DNA of 64,000 nucleotides. It comes from Acidimicrobiales bacterium. Its GTDB lineage: Bacteria; Actinomycetota; Acidimicrobiia; Acidimicrobiales; JACCXE01. Positions 41,500 through 50,713 of the stretch are shown one piece after another. Position numbers and translations under genes: made by a program. Below the pieces are notes generated by a model, which saw only the letters and a program-made list of their open reading frames with translations, was not told the DNA's origin and did no database searches. The stretch is taken from NCBI GenBank assembly GCA_035546775.1, contig DASZWD010000058.1:1-64000 (forward strand). Direction: 5' to 3'. Each line of letters begins with the position of its first letter. Position 1 is the first letter of the stretch.

Positions 41500-42048
41500 G
41501 TGAACGTCCGACGAGTAGTGACCGGACACGACGCGTCCGGCAAGTCCGTGTTCGTGAGCGACGAAGAGGTCGAGCCCTTCGCCCCGATGCTCCAACCCGA
41601 GGCGGAGTTCCACCGCATCTGGGGCGGTGACGCCGCGCCCAAGTTCCCGGGCGACGGGAGCCAGCCGGCGCACGCCACCTACTTCCCGCCCATCGGCGGC
41701 TTTCGCTTCGGGTTCTTCAGCCTGCCGCCTGACGACGCCGAGCCGCCGGCGGACCTCGATGTCGGTGCCGCCATCGCCGAGATGAACCTGCGCCTGCCCG
41801 GCATGCTCGGGTACATGGACGCGACCGATCCCGGCATGCACACCACCGACACGATCGACTTCGAAGTCGTGCTCGAAGGCACGGTGACCCTCGAGCTCGA
41901 CGACGGCGCCATCGTGACCCTGCATCCGGGCGACACGGTCGTGCAGAACGGCACGCGGCACCGATGGGGCAACCCGGGCAAGACGACGGCGCGCCTCGCG
42001 GTCTTCATGGTCGGGGCGAATCATGCGGGCGTACCGCCCCGCGCCTAA
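41500..42048 (+). CDS. Cupin-domain protein
   Basis: 182 aa. The C-terminal half is a cupin barrel: MHTTDTIDFEVVLEGTVTLE (His and Glu in motif 1) and DGAIVTLHPGDTVVQNGTRH followed by RWGNPG (motif 2 His). The N-terminal half has a FPPIGGFRFGFFSLPP segment. Related small cupins occur beside antiporters and dioxygenase-like genes but have no fixed function. GTG start at 41500, 15 bp after the antiporter, so co-transcribed; thrC follows 12 bp later. Confidence 0.8.
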   Translation: MNVRRVVTGHDASGKSVFVSDEEVEPFAPMLQPEAEFHRIWGGDAAPKFPGDGSQPAHATYFPPIGGFRFGFFSLPPDDAEPPADLDVGAAIAEMNLRLPGMLGYMDATDPGMHTTDTIDFEVVLEGTVTLELDDGAIVTLHPGDTVVQNGTRHRWGNPGKTTARLAVFMVGANHAGVPPRA

Positions 42049-42060
42049 TACCGTGGCGGC

Positions 42061-43386
42061 GTGAGGTACCACGCCGAGTTCCGCTGCTTCGCCGGTTGTC
42101 CGGGTAGCTGGCCCGTGACCCAGGCCATCTACGCGTGCCCGACGTGCGGCGGGTTGCTCCAGGTCGTGCACGACGTCGACGCGCTGCGTGACCGCAGCGG
42201 ACCGGCGTGGATGCGCCTCTTCGACGAGCGCTACCGCCAGAACGTGTGGCCGTACGGCTCGGGTGTGTGGGGCAAGCGCGAGTGGGTCATGCCCGAGATC
42301 GCCGACGACGACATCGTGTCGATGTACGAAGGCGGCACCAACCTGTTCTGGGCCGAGCGCTACGGCAAGCAGATCGGCGTCGAAGACCTGTGGGTGAAGA
42401 TGTGCGGCAACTCGCACTCGGGATCGTTCAAGGACCTCGGCATGACGGTGCTCGTCAGTGTCGTGCGCAAGGCGATCAACGAAGGCCTCAAGGTCAAGGC
42501 GATCGCCTGCGCGTCGACCGGCGACACCAGCGCGGCGCTCGCCGCCTACGGTGCCGCCGCGGGCCTCCCCGTCGTCGTACTGTTGCCCCGCGGCATGATC
42601 TCGACGGCGCAACTGGTGCAGCCGTTGGCGCACGGCGCGCTCGTGCTCGGCCTCGACACCGACTTCGACGGCTGCATGGCCATCGTGAAGCAGCTTGCTG
42701 CCGAAGGTCTCGTATACCTCGCCAACTCGATGAACCCGCTGCGGCTCGAAGGCCAGAAGACGGTCGGCATCGAGATCGTCGAGCAGTTCGACTGGCAGGT
42801 GCCCGACTGGATCATCCTGCCGAGCGGCAACCTCGGCAACGCGTCAGCGCTCTACGAGGGCTTCCAGATGATGCAGGAGCTCGGCGTCGTCTCGCGCCTG
42901 CCCCGCCTGGTCGTGGCGCAGGCCGAGAACGCCAACCCGATGTACCGCGCCTGGAAAGCAGGCCGCAAAGAGGTCGACCCCATCAAGGCTCAGCCGACGC
43001 TCGCCACCGCGATCCAGATCGGCAACCCGGTCTCGGCGCCGCGGGCGATGCAGGCGCTTGACGCGATGAACGGTGTGGTCGAGCAGGCCTCGGAGAACGA
43101 ACTCGCCGAGGCCGCGGCGCGCGCCGATCGCACCGGCATGTACACGTGCCCGCACACCGCCGTCGCCCTCGCCGTGCTCGAGAAGCTCGTGAACGCCGGC
43201 ACCATCCCGCATGACGACAAGGTCGTCGCCATCTCGACGGCGAGCGGCCTCAAGTTCACGGAGTTCAAGGTCGGCTACCACGAGCGCTCGCTGCCCGGCA
43301 TCGACGCGACCCAGGCCAACGCGCCGGTCAACCTCGCCGCCGACTACGGCGCGGTCGTCGACGCGATTACCTCTCGGTTCCAATAA
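42061..43386 (+). CDS. thrC: Threonine synthase with N-terminal zinc-ribbon-like segment
   Basis: 441 aa PLP enzyme converting O-phosphohomoserine to threonine. N-terminal [12 protein letters not shown] ... [17 protein letters not shown] contains two CxxC-type pairs, a short zinc ribbon typical of this ThrC branch. The PLP lysine is in [15 protein letters not shown] and the phosphate loop in [22 protein letters not shown] start at 42061. Its stop overlaps the convergent hom gene by 20 bp. Confidence 0.94.
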   Translation: MRYHAEFRCFAGCPGSWPVTQAIYACPTCGGLLQVVHDVDALRDRSGPAWMRLFDERYRQNVWPYGSGVWGKREWVMPEIADDDIVSMYEGGTNLFWAERYGKQIGVEDLWVKMCGNSHSGSFKDLGMTVLVSVVRKAINEGLKVKAIACASTGDTSAALAAYGAAAGLPVVVLLPRGMISTAQLVQPLAHGALVLGLDTDFDGCMAIVKQLAAEGLVYLANSMNPLRLEGQKTVGIEIVEQFDWQVPDWIILPSGNLGNASALYEGFQMMQELGVVSRLPRLVVAQAENANPMYRAWKAGRKEVDPIKAQPTLATAIQIGNPVSAPRAMQALDAMNGVVEQASENELAEAAARADRTGMYTCPHTAVALAVLEKLVNAGTIPHDDKVVAISTASGLKFTEFKVGYHERSLPGIDATQANAPVNLAADYGAVVDAITSRFQ

Positions 43387-44653
43387 CGCGGAGGATGCCG
43401 CCGACGCTGCGGACGGCGTCGAGGTCGCGCAGATCCCGCAGCGTCGCCTGCACGTCGGCTTCGCGGGCCACGTGGGTGATGAACACCAGGCGAGCCTCGT
43501 CGCCGAGGCCCTGCTGTTCCATCGACTGGATCGACACGCCGTGGCCGCCGAGGATCCCGGCCACCGACGCCAGTACGCCGGGTTGATCGGCCACGTCGAG
43601 GGCGAGGTAGTACTGCGAGCGCAGGTCGTCGACCGACCTGAGCTTGGGTGGCGACAGCACCGGCGCCCGTCCCGTGCCGCCGATCGACAGGTTGTGGGCG
43701 GCGTCGATCAGGTCGCCGAGCAAGGCGCTGCTCGTCGGCAGCGCGCCGGCGCCGCGGCCGTAGAACATCAGCTCGCCCACGGCTTCGCCTTCGATGAACA
43801 CGGCGTTGAACGAGTCGCGCACGCTGGCGAGCGGGTGCGTCGCCGGCACCATCGCCGGATGCACGCGCACGGCGACCTGCCCGTCGACCAGCTCGGCGAT
43901 GCCGAGCAGCTTGACCACATAGCCGAGGCGTTGCGCGAAGGCGATGTCGGTGTCGGTGATGCGCCGGATGCCTTCGCAGTAGACGTCGTCGAGCGCCACG
44001 CCGACACCGAAGGCGATGCTGGCGATGATCGCCACCTTGGCGCCGGCGTCGAGGCCGTCGACATCGGCGGTGGGGTCGGGTTCGGCGTAGCCGAGACGCT
44101 GCGCCTCGGCGAGCGCATCGTCGTAGGTGGCGGCGTCTTCGGTCATGCGGGTGAGGATGAAGTTCGTCGTGCCGTTGACGATGCCCATGATCCGCACGAT
44201 CGGTTCGCCCGCCAGCGACTCGCGCAGCGGGCGGATGAGCGGGATGCCGCCGGCGACCGCGGCTTCGAACAGCAAGTCGCGCCGGGCATCGGCGGCCGCG
44301 GCGAACAACTCAAGGCCGCGCTTGGCGATCAACTCCTTGTTGGCGGTGACGACCGGCTTGCCCGACGCCAGCGCGGCGCGCACCAGTTCGTCGGCGGCGT
44401 CAAGCACGCCCATGATCTCGACGACGACGTCGACGTCGTCGGCGGTCACGAGCGCGTGCCCGTCGGTGGTGAGGACGCCTGGGTCGAGTTCGGGCGGACG
44501 CGGCTTGTCGAGATCGCGCACCAGCACGCGCGTCACCTCGAGCCGGATGCCGGTGCGGGCTTCGATGTCGTCGGCTTCGCGCGCCAGGAGGCTCACGAGC
44601 GCGCCACCGACGTTGCCGCACCCCAGCATCCCGACGCGCACCGCTCGCTTCAT
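43367..44653 (-). CDS. hom: Homoserine dehydrogenase with C-terminal ACT domain
   Basis: 428 aa. Reduces aspartate semialdehyde to homoserine, for threonine and methionine. Rossmann loop [20 protein letters not shown], the [15 protein letters not shown] segment, catalytic region [17 protein letters not shown] and the C-terminal ACT domain ([20 protein letters not shown]) for threonine feedback are visible. Start ATG 44653 gives [11 protein letters not shown]; the longer frame is a shadow of lysA's end. It is 10 bp after lysA. Confidence 0.96.
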   Translation of the reverse strand: MKRAVRVGMLGCGNVGGALVSLLAREADDIEARTGIRLEVTRVLVRDLDKPRPPELDPGVLTTDGHALVTADDVDVVVEIMGVLDAADELVRAALASGKPVVTANKELIAKRGLELFAAAADARRDLLFEAAVAGGIPLIRPLRESLAGEPIVRIMGIVNGTTNFILTRMTEDAATYDDALAEAQRLGYAEPDPTADVDGLDAGAKVAIIASIAFGVGVALDDVYCEGIRRITDTDIAFAQRLGYVVKLLGIAELVDGQVAVRVHPAMVPATHPLASVRDSFNAVFIEGEAVGELMFYGRGAGALPTSSALLGDLIDAAHNLSIGGTGRAPVLSPPKLRSVDDLRSQYYLALDVADQPGVLASVAGILGGHGVSIQSMEQQGLGDEARLVFITHVAREADVQATLRDLRDLDAVRSVGGILRVIGTER

Positions 44654-44663
44654 CGGGGTCACG

Positions 44664-45938
44664 CTACTGATCCAGGCGCAGCAGGTCGTCCAGGGTTTCG
44701 CGGCGTACCACGACGCGGGCAACGCCGTCGCGCACGAACACGACGGCTGGCCGGGTCACTTTGTTGTAGTTCGACGCCATCGAGTAGCCGTAGGCACCCG
44801 TGACCGGCGTGGCGATGATGTCGCCCACACCCATGTCGATCGGGACGCGGGCGTCGCGCACGATCACGTCGCCCGACTCGCAGTGCTTGCCCACGAGCGT
44901 GACCGTCCAGTCGCGGTCGGCGTCGACGCAGCGCGGCAGGAACGTGTCGTAGCCGCTGCCGTAGAGGACTGGGCGCGGGTTGTCGCTCATACCGCCGTCG
45001 ACCGCCACATAGGTGCGGATGCCGGCGAGTTCCTTGATCGTGCCGACGCGGTAGAGCGTCAACGCCGTGGGACCGACGATGGCGCGACCGGGCTCGGCGG
45101 TGATGTGGACCGCGGCGTCGATGCCGACGCGGCGCGCCGCCGCCTTCACCGTCGCGCCCCACTGCGCGATGGTCGGGCCTTCCTCGTTGGGCATGTAGGC
45201 CACGCCGAGTCCGCCGCCGATGCACAGCTCCTCGACGCCGGTGGCCTTCACGAGGTCGGCGAGGATGACGACTTCCTGCTCGAACCCGGCCGTCATGAAG
45301 ATCTGGCTGCCGATGTGGGAGTGGAGCCCGACGAGGTCGACGGGCATGGTGGCGAGGCGGGCGATGGCGTCGGCGGCCGCGCCGCTGGCGAGCGAGAAGC
45401 CGAACTTGGAGTCCTCCTGCCCGGTCATCACGTACTCGTGGGTGTGCGCCTCGATGCCCGGCGTCACCCGCACCAGCACGCGGGGCCGTAGGTCGGGACG
45501 CTCCTTGAGCAGGTCGCCGAGGCGGTCCATCTCATCGAAGGAATCGACGACGATGCGACCGACGCCGACGTCGAGGGCGCGGGCGAGCTCGGCTTCGGAT
45601 TTGTTGTTGCCATGCAGGACGAGGCGGTCGGCGGGCACCCCGGACGCGAGGGCAACGTGCATCTCGCCCGCCGTGCTCACGTCGATACACATGCCTTCCT
45701 CGTGCGCCAAGCGCGCCATCGCCTTGCATAGGAAGGCCTTGGACGCGTAGGCGACGCCGTCGCCGAAGGCTGCGACCGCGGCGCGCGCCCGGTCGCGAAT
45801 GTCGTCTTCGTCGTAGACGAACAGCGGGGTGCCGAACTCGTTGGCGAGGTCGAGCACGTCGAGGCCGGCGACGAGCAGGTGGCCATCAGGGTCGACTGAC
45901 GCGTTCGCCGACAAGAGCTTTCGGGGAATCGCCGTCAT
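44664..45938 (-). CDS. lysA: Diaminopimelate decarboxylase
   Basis: 424 aa PLP fold-III decarboxylase giving lysine from meso-DAP. The PLP lysine is in GVAYASKAFLCKAMARLAHE, the glycine loop in CIGGGLGVAYMPNEEG, and the second-subunit Cys-containing active-site region in VGKHCESGDVIVRD. ATG start at 45938, 21 bp from the divergent argS. Together with hom it fits the lysA-thrA pair of actinobacteria. Confidence 0.96.
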   Translation of the reverse strand: MTAIPRKLLSANASVDPDGHLLVAGLDVLDLANEFGTPLFVYDEDDIRDRARAAVAAFGDGVAYASKAFLCKAMARLAHEEGMCIDVSTAGEMHVALASGVPADRLVLHGNNKSEAELARALDVGVGRIVVDSFDEMDRLGDLLKERPDLRPRVLVRVTPGIEAHTHEYVMTGQEDSKFGFSLASGAAADAIARLATMPVDLVGLHSHIGSQIFMTAGFEQEVVILADLVKATGVEELCIGGGLGVAYMPNEEGPTIAQWGATVKAAARRVGIDAAVHITAEPGRAIVGPTALTLYRVGTIKELAGIRTYVAVDGGMSDNPRPVLYGSGYDTFLPRCVDADRDWTVTLVGKHCESGDVIVRDARVPIDMGVGDIIATPVTGAYGYSMASNYNKVTRPAVVFVRDGVARVVVRRETLDDLLRLDQ

Positions 45939-45959
45939 CCGTGCGAAATTAGTGACCCC

Positions 45960-47681
45960 ATGGCCGGATCACCGTCTCCATTTGCCGTGCTCGCGACGCG
46001 GCTGTCCGAAGCAATCGCTGCGGCGTTCGGTTCCGAGTACGCCGGCGAGGACCCGGTCCTGCGCCCCAGCCAGCACGCCGACGCCCAGGCGAACGCCGCG
46101 ATGGCGCTGGCCAAGCGCGTCGGGCAGTCGCCCCGCGACGTCGCCGGCGCCATCGTGGAGCACGCCGCGCTCGACGATCTGGTGGAACGAACCGAGATCG
46201 CCGGGCCCGGCTTCATCAACGTGTGGCTCCGGCCCTCCGCGCTCGCCGCCGCAGTGGCAACGATCGCCAGCGACGTGCGCGCCGGTATCGCCCACGTCGG
46301 CGCCCCCGAGCGCGTCGTGATCGACTACTCGAGCCCGACGATCACCAAGGAGATGCACGTCGGCCATCTCCGCACGACAATCATCGGCGACTCGCTGGTC
46401 CGGATCTTCGAGTTCCAGGGCCACACGGTCGTACGGCAGAACCACTACGGGGACTGGGGCACGAGTTACGGCATGCTGCTGGAGCGGTTCATCGAGCGGC
46501 GCGACGCCGGTGACGAGCCGAGCCTCGACGACCTCAACGCCTTCTACAAGGAGGCCAACGCGTTGTTCACCGGCGACGAAGCGTTCGCCGCCCGGGCGCG
46601 GGCGCGCGTGGTGGCGCTGCAGTCGGGCGACGAAGAGAGCCTGGCGGTGTGGCGGCGTTTCGTCGACACGGCCCACGCGCACAACGTGGCGATCTACAAC
46701 CGCCTCGGCGTGTTGCTCGTCGACGAAGACGTCAAGCCCGAGAGTTGGTACAACGGCGACTTCGCCGACACCGCCGCGGAACTCGAACGCCTCGGCGTCG
46801 CCGTCGTCGACGACGGGGCGCTGTGCGTATTCGTGGAGGGCTACGACGCGCCGTTGATGATCCGCAAGTCCGACGGCGGGTGGGGCTACGGCGTGAGCGA
46901 CGTGGCGGCAATCCGTCATCGCCTGCTCGACCTGCACGGCACGCGCCTCGTCTACGTGGTGGACACGCGCCAGAGCCAGCACCTGCACCAGGTGTTCCGC
47001 ACCGCCGAGATGGCCGGATGGCTCGTGCCGCCGGCGCGCGCCGAGCACGTCAACTTCGGCACGATCCTCGGAACCGACGGCAAGCCGCTCAAGTCACGTT
47101 CCGGCGACACGCCGAAGCTGAACGAGATGCTCGACGAAGCCGTCGAGCGCGCCGCCGCGGTGGTCGACGCCAAGAACCCCGACCTCGACGGCGACACCCG
47201 GGCATCCGTCGCCCGCGCCGTCGGCATCGGCGCGGTGAAGTACGCCGACCTCCAGACCGAACGGATCAAGGACTACACGTTCGACCTCGACCGCATGGTT
47301 GCCTTCGACGGCAACACGGGCCCGTATCTCCAGTACGCCCACGCCCGCATCAAATCGATCTTCCGGCGCGCCGAGATGACCGAGGCTGACGTCGCCGGCG
47401 CGACCGTCGCCATCGCCGAACCGCAGGAACGCGCCTTGGCCATCGCGCTCGTCGGTTTCGCCGACGCCGTCGACGCCGCCGGCGAGGCCTCGGCGCCCCA
47501 CAAGCTGTGCACGTACCTCTTCGACCTGGCGCAGGCCTTTACGTCGTTCTACGAGGCGTGCCCGGTGCTCAAGGCCGACGACGCCACCCGCGACTCGCGG
47601 TTGGTGCTGTGCGCCGCGACTGCCACGACGCTGCGCATCGGCCTCGGCCTGCTCGGTATCGAGGCCCCCGAACAGCTCTAA
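45960..47681 (+). CDS. argS: Arginyl-tRNA synthetase
   Basis: 573 aa class I synthetase. N-terminal additional domain, HIGH-type motif in SPTITKEMHVGHLRTTIIGD, KMSKS-like TDGKPLKSRSGDTPKLNEML and the C-terminal DALR anticodon-binding domain (AHKL-type HKLCTYLFDLAQAFTSFYEA). ATG at 45960. An imperfect palindrome follows the stop at once. A tRNA-Arg gene lies 480 bp downstream. Confidence 0.96.
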   Translation: MAGSPSPFAVLATRLSEAIAAAFGSEYAGEDPVLRPSQHADAQANAAMALAKRVGQSPRDVAGAIVEHAALDDLVERTEIAGPGFINVWLRPSALAAAVATIASDVRAGIAHVGAPERVVIDYSSPTITKEMHVGHLRTTIIGDSLVRIFEFQGHTVVRQNHYGDWGTSYGMLLERFIERRDAGDEPSLDDLNAFYKEANALFTGDEAFAARARARVVALQSGDEESLAVWRRFVDTAHAHNVAIYNRLGVLLVDEDVKPESWYNGDFADTAAELERLGVAVVDDGALCVFVEGYDAPLMIRKSDGGWGYGVSDVAAIRHRLLDLHGTRLVYVVDTRQSQHLHQVFRTAEMAGWLVPPARAEHVNFGTILGTDGKPLKSRSGDTPKLNEMLDEAVERAAAVVDAKNPDLDGDTRASVARAVGIGAVKYADLQTERIKDYTFDLDRMVAFDGNTGPYLQYAHARIKSIFRRAEMTEADVAGATVAIAEPQERALAIALVGFADAVDAAGEASAPHKLCTYLFDLAQAFTSFYEACPVLKADDATRDSRLVLCAATATTLRIGLGLLGIEAPEQL

Positions 47682-47684
47682 CCA

Positions 47685-47737
47685 CGCTTCTGGTGTCTCC
47701 ACGACAGAAAGACCCTTCTGTCGTTACACCAGAAGCG
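47685..47737. terminator. Imperfect palindrome between convergent argS and receiver-protein gene
   Basis: Left arm 47685-47709 and right arm 47716-47737 pair over 21 bp with a bulge (outer 12 and inner 9 perfect) around AGACCC. It lies between two converging stops (47681 and 47740) and probably ends both transcripts. Looser than the palindromes with 3-nt loops. Confidence 0.7.
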
Positions 47738-47739
47738 GC

Positions 47740-48111
47740 TTAGGTGCCCTCGATCAGGGCGATGACCCGGTCGAGGAGTTCGAGCGGGTCGAAGGGCTTG
47801 GTGATGTATTCGTCGGCGCCCGTCGCCATGCCGGCGCCGAGGTCGCCGGCTTGCGCCTTGGCCGACAGGAGGACGACGGGGATGCTCGCCGTTTCCGGAT
47901 CCGCCTTGAGTTCGGCGGCGACAGTCAGGCCGTCCTTTTTCGGCATCATCACGTCGAGGAGGATGCAGTCGGGGTTCTCCGCCCGGGCGGCCGCCAGCCC
48001 GGCGACGCCGTCGTCCGCGATGACGACCTTCCAGCCCTCCATCTCGAAGTTCACCTGGAGGAGACGCTGGATGACGGGGTCGTCGTCGACGACGAGAACC
48101 TTCCTGGGCAC
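47740..48111 (-). CDS. Stand-alone response-regulator receiver (CheY-like)
   Basis: 123 aa single receiver domain. Acidic pair in VLVVDDDPVIQRLLQVNF, phospho-acceptor Asp in DCILLDVMMPKKDGLTVAAE, Thr/Ser and Lys in VVLLSAKAQ and YITKPFDPLELLDRV. No output domain, so it must act by protein contact. No kinase is adjacent; the PAS-PAS-REC protein at 50714 and the cyclase nearby are possible partners only by location. Confidence 0.93.
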   Translation of the reverse strand: MPRKVLVVDDDPVIQRLLQVNFEMEGWKVVIADDGVAGLAAARAENPDCILLDVMMPKKDGLTVAAELKADPETASIPVVLLSAKAQAGDLGAGMATGADEYITKPFDPLELLDRVIALIEGT

Positions 48112-48161
48112 CTCCGCATCGTAAGCAAGAACGGCGGGCCGCTACGCTTCCAACCCCCACT

Positions 48162-48233
48162 GCCCTCGTAGCTCAGGGGATAGAGCATCGGCCTCCGGAG
48201 CCGGGTGCGAAGGTTCGAATCCTTCCGAGGGCG
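48162..48233 (+). tRNA. tRNA-Arg (anticodon CCG)
   Basis: 72 nt without encoded CCA. Acceptor stem GCCCTCG/CGAGGGC, D stem GCTC/GAGC, anticodon stem TCGGC/GCCGG with loop CTCCGGA (anticodon CCG at positions 34-36), T stem GAAGG/CCTTC with loop TTCGAAT. It reads CGG codons. Its 3' half is repeated twice downstream. Confidence 0.95.
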
Positions 48234-48392
48234 CAAAGCGCGCAGAGCATCGGGCAGCCCCGATGCTCTGGGTCGCCGGAGGTTCGAATCCTTCCGAGGG
48301 CGCAAAAGCGCGCAGAGCATCGGGCAGCCCCGATGCTCTGGGTCGCCGGAGGTTCGAATCCTTCCGAGGGCGCAAAAGCGCGCAGAGCATCG
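48234..48392 (+). repeat. Tandem 70-bp repeats: hairpin plus copies of the tRNA-Arg 3' half
   Basis: Period 70 bp: units start at 48241 and 48311, with a 12-bp start of a third unit at 48381. Each unit has a 12-bp stem with loop CAGC (48243-48270 in unit 1) built from AGAGCATCGG, a string also present in the tRNA D/anticodon region. It then has GGTTCGAATCCTTCCGAGGG, the tRNA T-arm and acceptor 3' strand, at 48281 and 48351 (intact tRNA copy at 48212). The 5' half of the tRNA is missing, so these are not functional tRNAs. Confidence 0.9.
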
Positions 48393-48685
48393 GCCCCATC
48401 CGCGCCATCGCAGCCTTCACGCTTGCCGGCGCCCTCACGTTCTTGGCGTGGAAGCGCCCGCGAGAAGGCGGAAGCCTGCTGGTCGTTGTCGGACTGCTCC
48501 CTGCGCTGACAGTGCTGCGAGTCCACGGCGGCCAGTCGTCGCTCATCGCCGCGAGTACGCCGGCGTTCGTCGCCGGCTGCCTCTTCGTCGTCTCCGCGTT
48601 CCTCGCACCCGACGACCCACAGCGCACCGCTACGTCGCGCCGGAGCGCTCGACGTCCGGGGGCGTCGCCCTCCGCGGCTCACTGA
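48392..48685 (+). pseudogene. Possible 5'-truncated small membrane protein gene
   Basis: An open frame continues from the repeat array into about 97 codons with membrane-like stretches AIAAFTLAGALTFLAWKR, GGSLLVVVGLLPALTVLRV and FVAGCLFVVSAFLA, unlike the shadow frames nearby. No ATG or GTG lies between the end of the repeat and the first hydrophobic segment; only a TTG (48443) or a start inside the repeat is available. The real 5' end may have been lost to the repeat expansion. Low confidence; it overlaps the 3' end of the DUF2127 gene. Confidence 0.35.
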
Positions 48686-49178
48686 GCCGTTTGTTCTTCC
48701 GCCAGTCGTGCCACACCAGGCACACCACGACGAGGTCGAACGCCGTGAGGACCGCGAGGCTGATCGACGGCAGGTGCACGAAGCGGTACGACTGGTACGC
48801 GATGAACGAGCCGAGAAAGCCGATCAGCGTCGGATACGCCCACTGGTAGCCGCGGAACAACGCGACCACGAGCACGACTTTCACCGCGCCGTGCGAAAAC
48901 AGGTAGGCGGCGCCGAATCCGCGCTGGTGTTCGAGCCCCTGCCCAGCGCGCACGAGATGGCGCGCCACGAAGTCGTGCGGGTCCGACGACAGCTCCGAGC
49001 GCGTCGCCGCCACGATGGCGTTGGTCAAAACGTGCGCCGGCACGGCGAGCAGGACGATCCCCCCCATCAGTTCGATCGCGCCGTCAATCGCCTTGACGAC
49101 GAGCGTGGCGCGCAACGAACGGGCGAGAACCGGCCCAGCGGAGCCGGCGTCAGTGGACTTCTCCGGCGGCGCGACCAT
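48630..49178 (-). CDS. DUF2127 family membrane protein
   Basis: 182 aa with about four membrane segments (TLVVKAIDGAIELMGGIVLL, SHGAVKVVLVVALFR, TLIGFLGSFIAYQSYRFV, LAVLTAFDLVVVCLVW). The conserved HLVRAGQGLEHQRGFGAAYL and LFSHGAVK stretch identifies DUF2127. Function of the family is unknown. ATG at 49178 (MVAPPEKSTDAGSAG); divergent from the cyclase gene 26 bp away. Confidence 0.85.
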   Translation of the reverse strand: MVAPPEKSTDAGSAGPVLARSLRATLVVKAIDGAIELMGGIVLLAVPAHVLTNAIVAATRSELSSDPHDFVARHLVRAGQGLEHQRGFGAAYLFSHGAVKVVLVVALFRGYQWAYPTLIGFLGSFIAYQSYRFVHLPSISLAVLTAFDLVVVCLVWHDWRKNKRLSEPRRATPPDVERSGAT

Positions 49179-49204
49179 CGGGTCGAAACGTACGCTGCTG
49201 CGCA

Positions 49205-50710
49205 GTGGAGGGGAACGAGCGGGTCCGGCGGATCGAGCGCGACGTCGCACGCCGGGTGCTCGGCGCCAACCTGCTGGTGAACTCGGTCAGCATCGCTGCA
49301 GGGATCGTCGCCGGACTCACGATCCACAAGCTGCCGGACGGGCGCAGTCCCGTCGGGCCGATGGCGCTCATTCTCGGTGGCTCCATCCCCTACTTCGCGC
49401 TGTGGGCCTTCGCCAGCCGACTCGTTACGGCGCGCCGGCTGCGGCCGGCGATCGGTTGGATCCTCGAACGGCGGTCGCCGTCGATCGGCGAGACGCTGGC
49501 GCTCGCCCGGCAGCCGTCACAGCAGACGCAGGTGATGTTCGCCGCCTGGCTCGTGGGCGCACCGCTCATCGGCTTCGACGTGGCGCGCTATGTGCCCTGG
49601 CCCGTCGCGTTCGCCAGCGCGACGCTGTTCGCGCTGGCCGGCACCGTCGCGCTGATGGTCGGCCGGCTCAACGTCGAGGCCTACCTGCGCCCGGTGCTCG
49701 CCGAGGCACTCGACGGCGGCACGCTGCCGAGCGATTCGACATCGAGCGTGCTGCCACGCCTGCTGGGCTCGTGGATGTTCGGCTCGGCCGCGTATCTGCT
49801 CGGCGTGATCGTCACGCTGGTGGCGTCGAAAGCGGCGCACATCGACATGACCTACACCGCCGCCGCCATCGCGGCGATCGGCCTCGCGGTCGGTGCGACG
49901 ACGACTATCCGCTCGGCCATCGGCGTGAGCAATCGCGTTGCCGTGCTGCGCGCCGCGCAGCGCGAAGTGGAAGCCGGCGCCCTCGACACGCGCGTCGACG
50001 TCGACGACGCGGGCGAGCTCGGTCGCCTGCAAGCGGGCTTCAACCGCATGGTCGAAGGGTTGGCGCAACGGAGACTCGTGGAGGACCTGTTCGGCCGCCA
50101 CGTCGGCGTCGACGTTGCTCGCCGCGCCGTGCTCGGCGGCGTCGGCAACCTGGCGGGCGAGGAGCGCACGGTCAGCGTGTTGTTCGTCGACATCGTCGGG
50201 TCGACGTCGATGACCCAGCACGTGTCACCCAGCCGCGTCATCGAGTTGCTGAACGTCTTCTTCACCGAAGTCATCGACTGTGCGGCCGTGCACGGCGGGT
50301 GGGTGAACAAGTTCGAAGGCGACGGCGCGCTGTGCATCTTCGGGGCGCCCGAGGAACTGGCGGATCACGCCGGCAGCGCGCTACGAGCGGCGGCCGACCT
50401 GCGGGCGCGCCTCGACAAGCTCACGGAGGCCGAACCGGTACTGCGCGCCGCCATCGGTGTGTCGACGGGTCCGGCGGTCGCCGGCAACGTCGGCAACGAG
50501 TCGCGTTACGAGTACACAGTCATCGGCGACGCGGTGAACGAAGCGGCGCGGTTGTCCGAAGTCGCCAAGACGAAGCCGGGACTGTTGTTGGTGAGCACTC
50601 GCACGATGGAAGCGTGCGACGGCTACTCGGACTGCTGGGTGGCCGAGCGCCGCATCCGCCTGCGCGGCCACGAGGACACGACGACGGCCTTCACGTGGTT
50701 GGGGCCGTAG
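49205..50710 (+). CDS. Membrane class III adenylate cyclase with HAMP domain
   Basis: 501 aa. About six membrane segments in residues 20-240, HAMP domain (~245-300, TRVDVDDAGELGRLQAGFNR), then the cyclase domain. Metal Asp residues are in VSVLFVDIVGSTSMTQHVSP and in NKFEGDGALCIFGAP, with the adenine-selecting Lys in NKFEGD and Asn/Arg transition-state residues in GDAVNEAARLSEVAK. All catalytic residues are present, so cAMP synthesis is likely. Same design as the mycobacterial Rv1318c-type cyclases. GTG start. Confidence 0.93.
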   Translation: MEGNERVRRIERDVARRVLGANLLVNSVSIAAGIVAGLTIHKLPDGRSPVGPMALILGGSIPYFALWAFASRLVTARRLRPAIGWILERRSPSIGETLALARQPSQQTQVMFAAWLVGAPLIGFDVARYVPWPVAFASATLFALAGTVALMVGRLNVEAYLRPVLAEALDGGTLPSDSTSSVLPRLLGSWMFGSAAYLLGVIVTLVASKAAHIDMTYTAAAIAAIGLAVGATTTIRSAIGVSNRVAVLRAAQREVEAGALDTRVDVDDAGELGRLQAGFNRMVEGLAQRRLVEDLFGRHVGVDVARRAVLGGVGNLAGEERTVSVLFVDIVGSTSMTQHVSPSRVIELLNVFFTEVIDCAAVHGGWVNKFEGDGALCIFGAPEELADHAGSALRAAADLRARLDKLTEAEPVLRAAIGVSTGPAVAGNVGNESRYEYTVIGDAVNEAARLSEVAKTKPGLLLVSTRTMEACDGYSDCWVAERRIRLRGHEDTTTAFTWLGP

Positions 50711-50713
50711 CGG

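Noticed and set aside
48241-48380. 70-bp direct repeats as a CRISPR array
   Set aside because: Units are identical head-to-tail with no unique spacers, derive from the tRNA, and no cas gene is present.
48142-48682. Reverse and forward reading frames across the tRNA repeats with RPRKDSNLR / PSEGFEPP-like peptides
   Set aside because: These are well-known false proteins produced by translating tRNA sequences; they cover the tRNA-Arg and its repeats.
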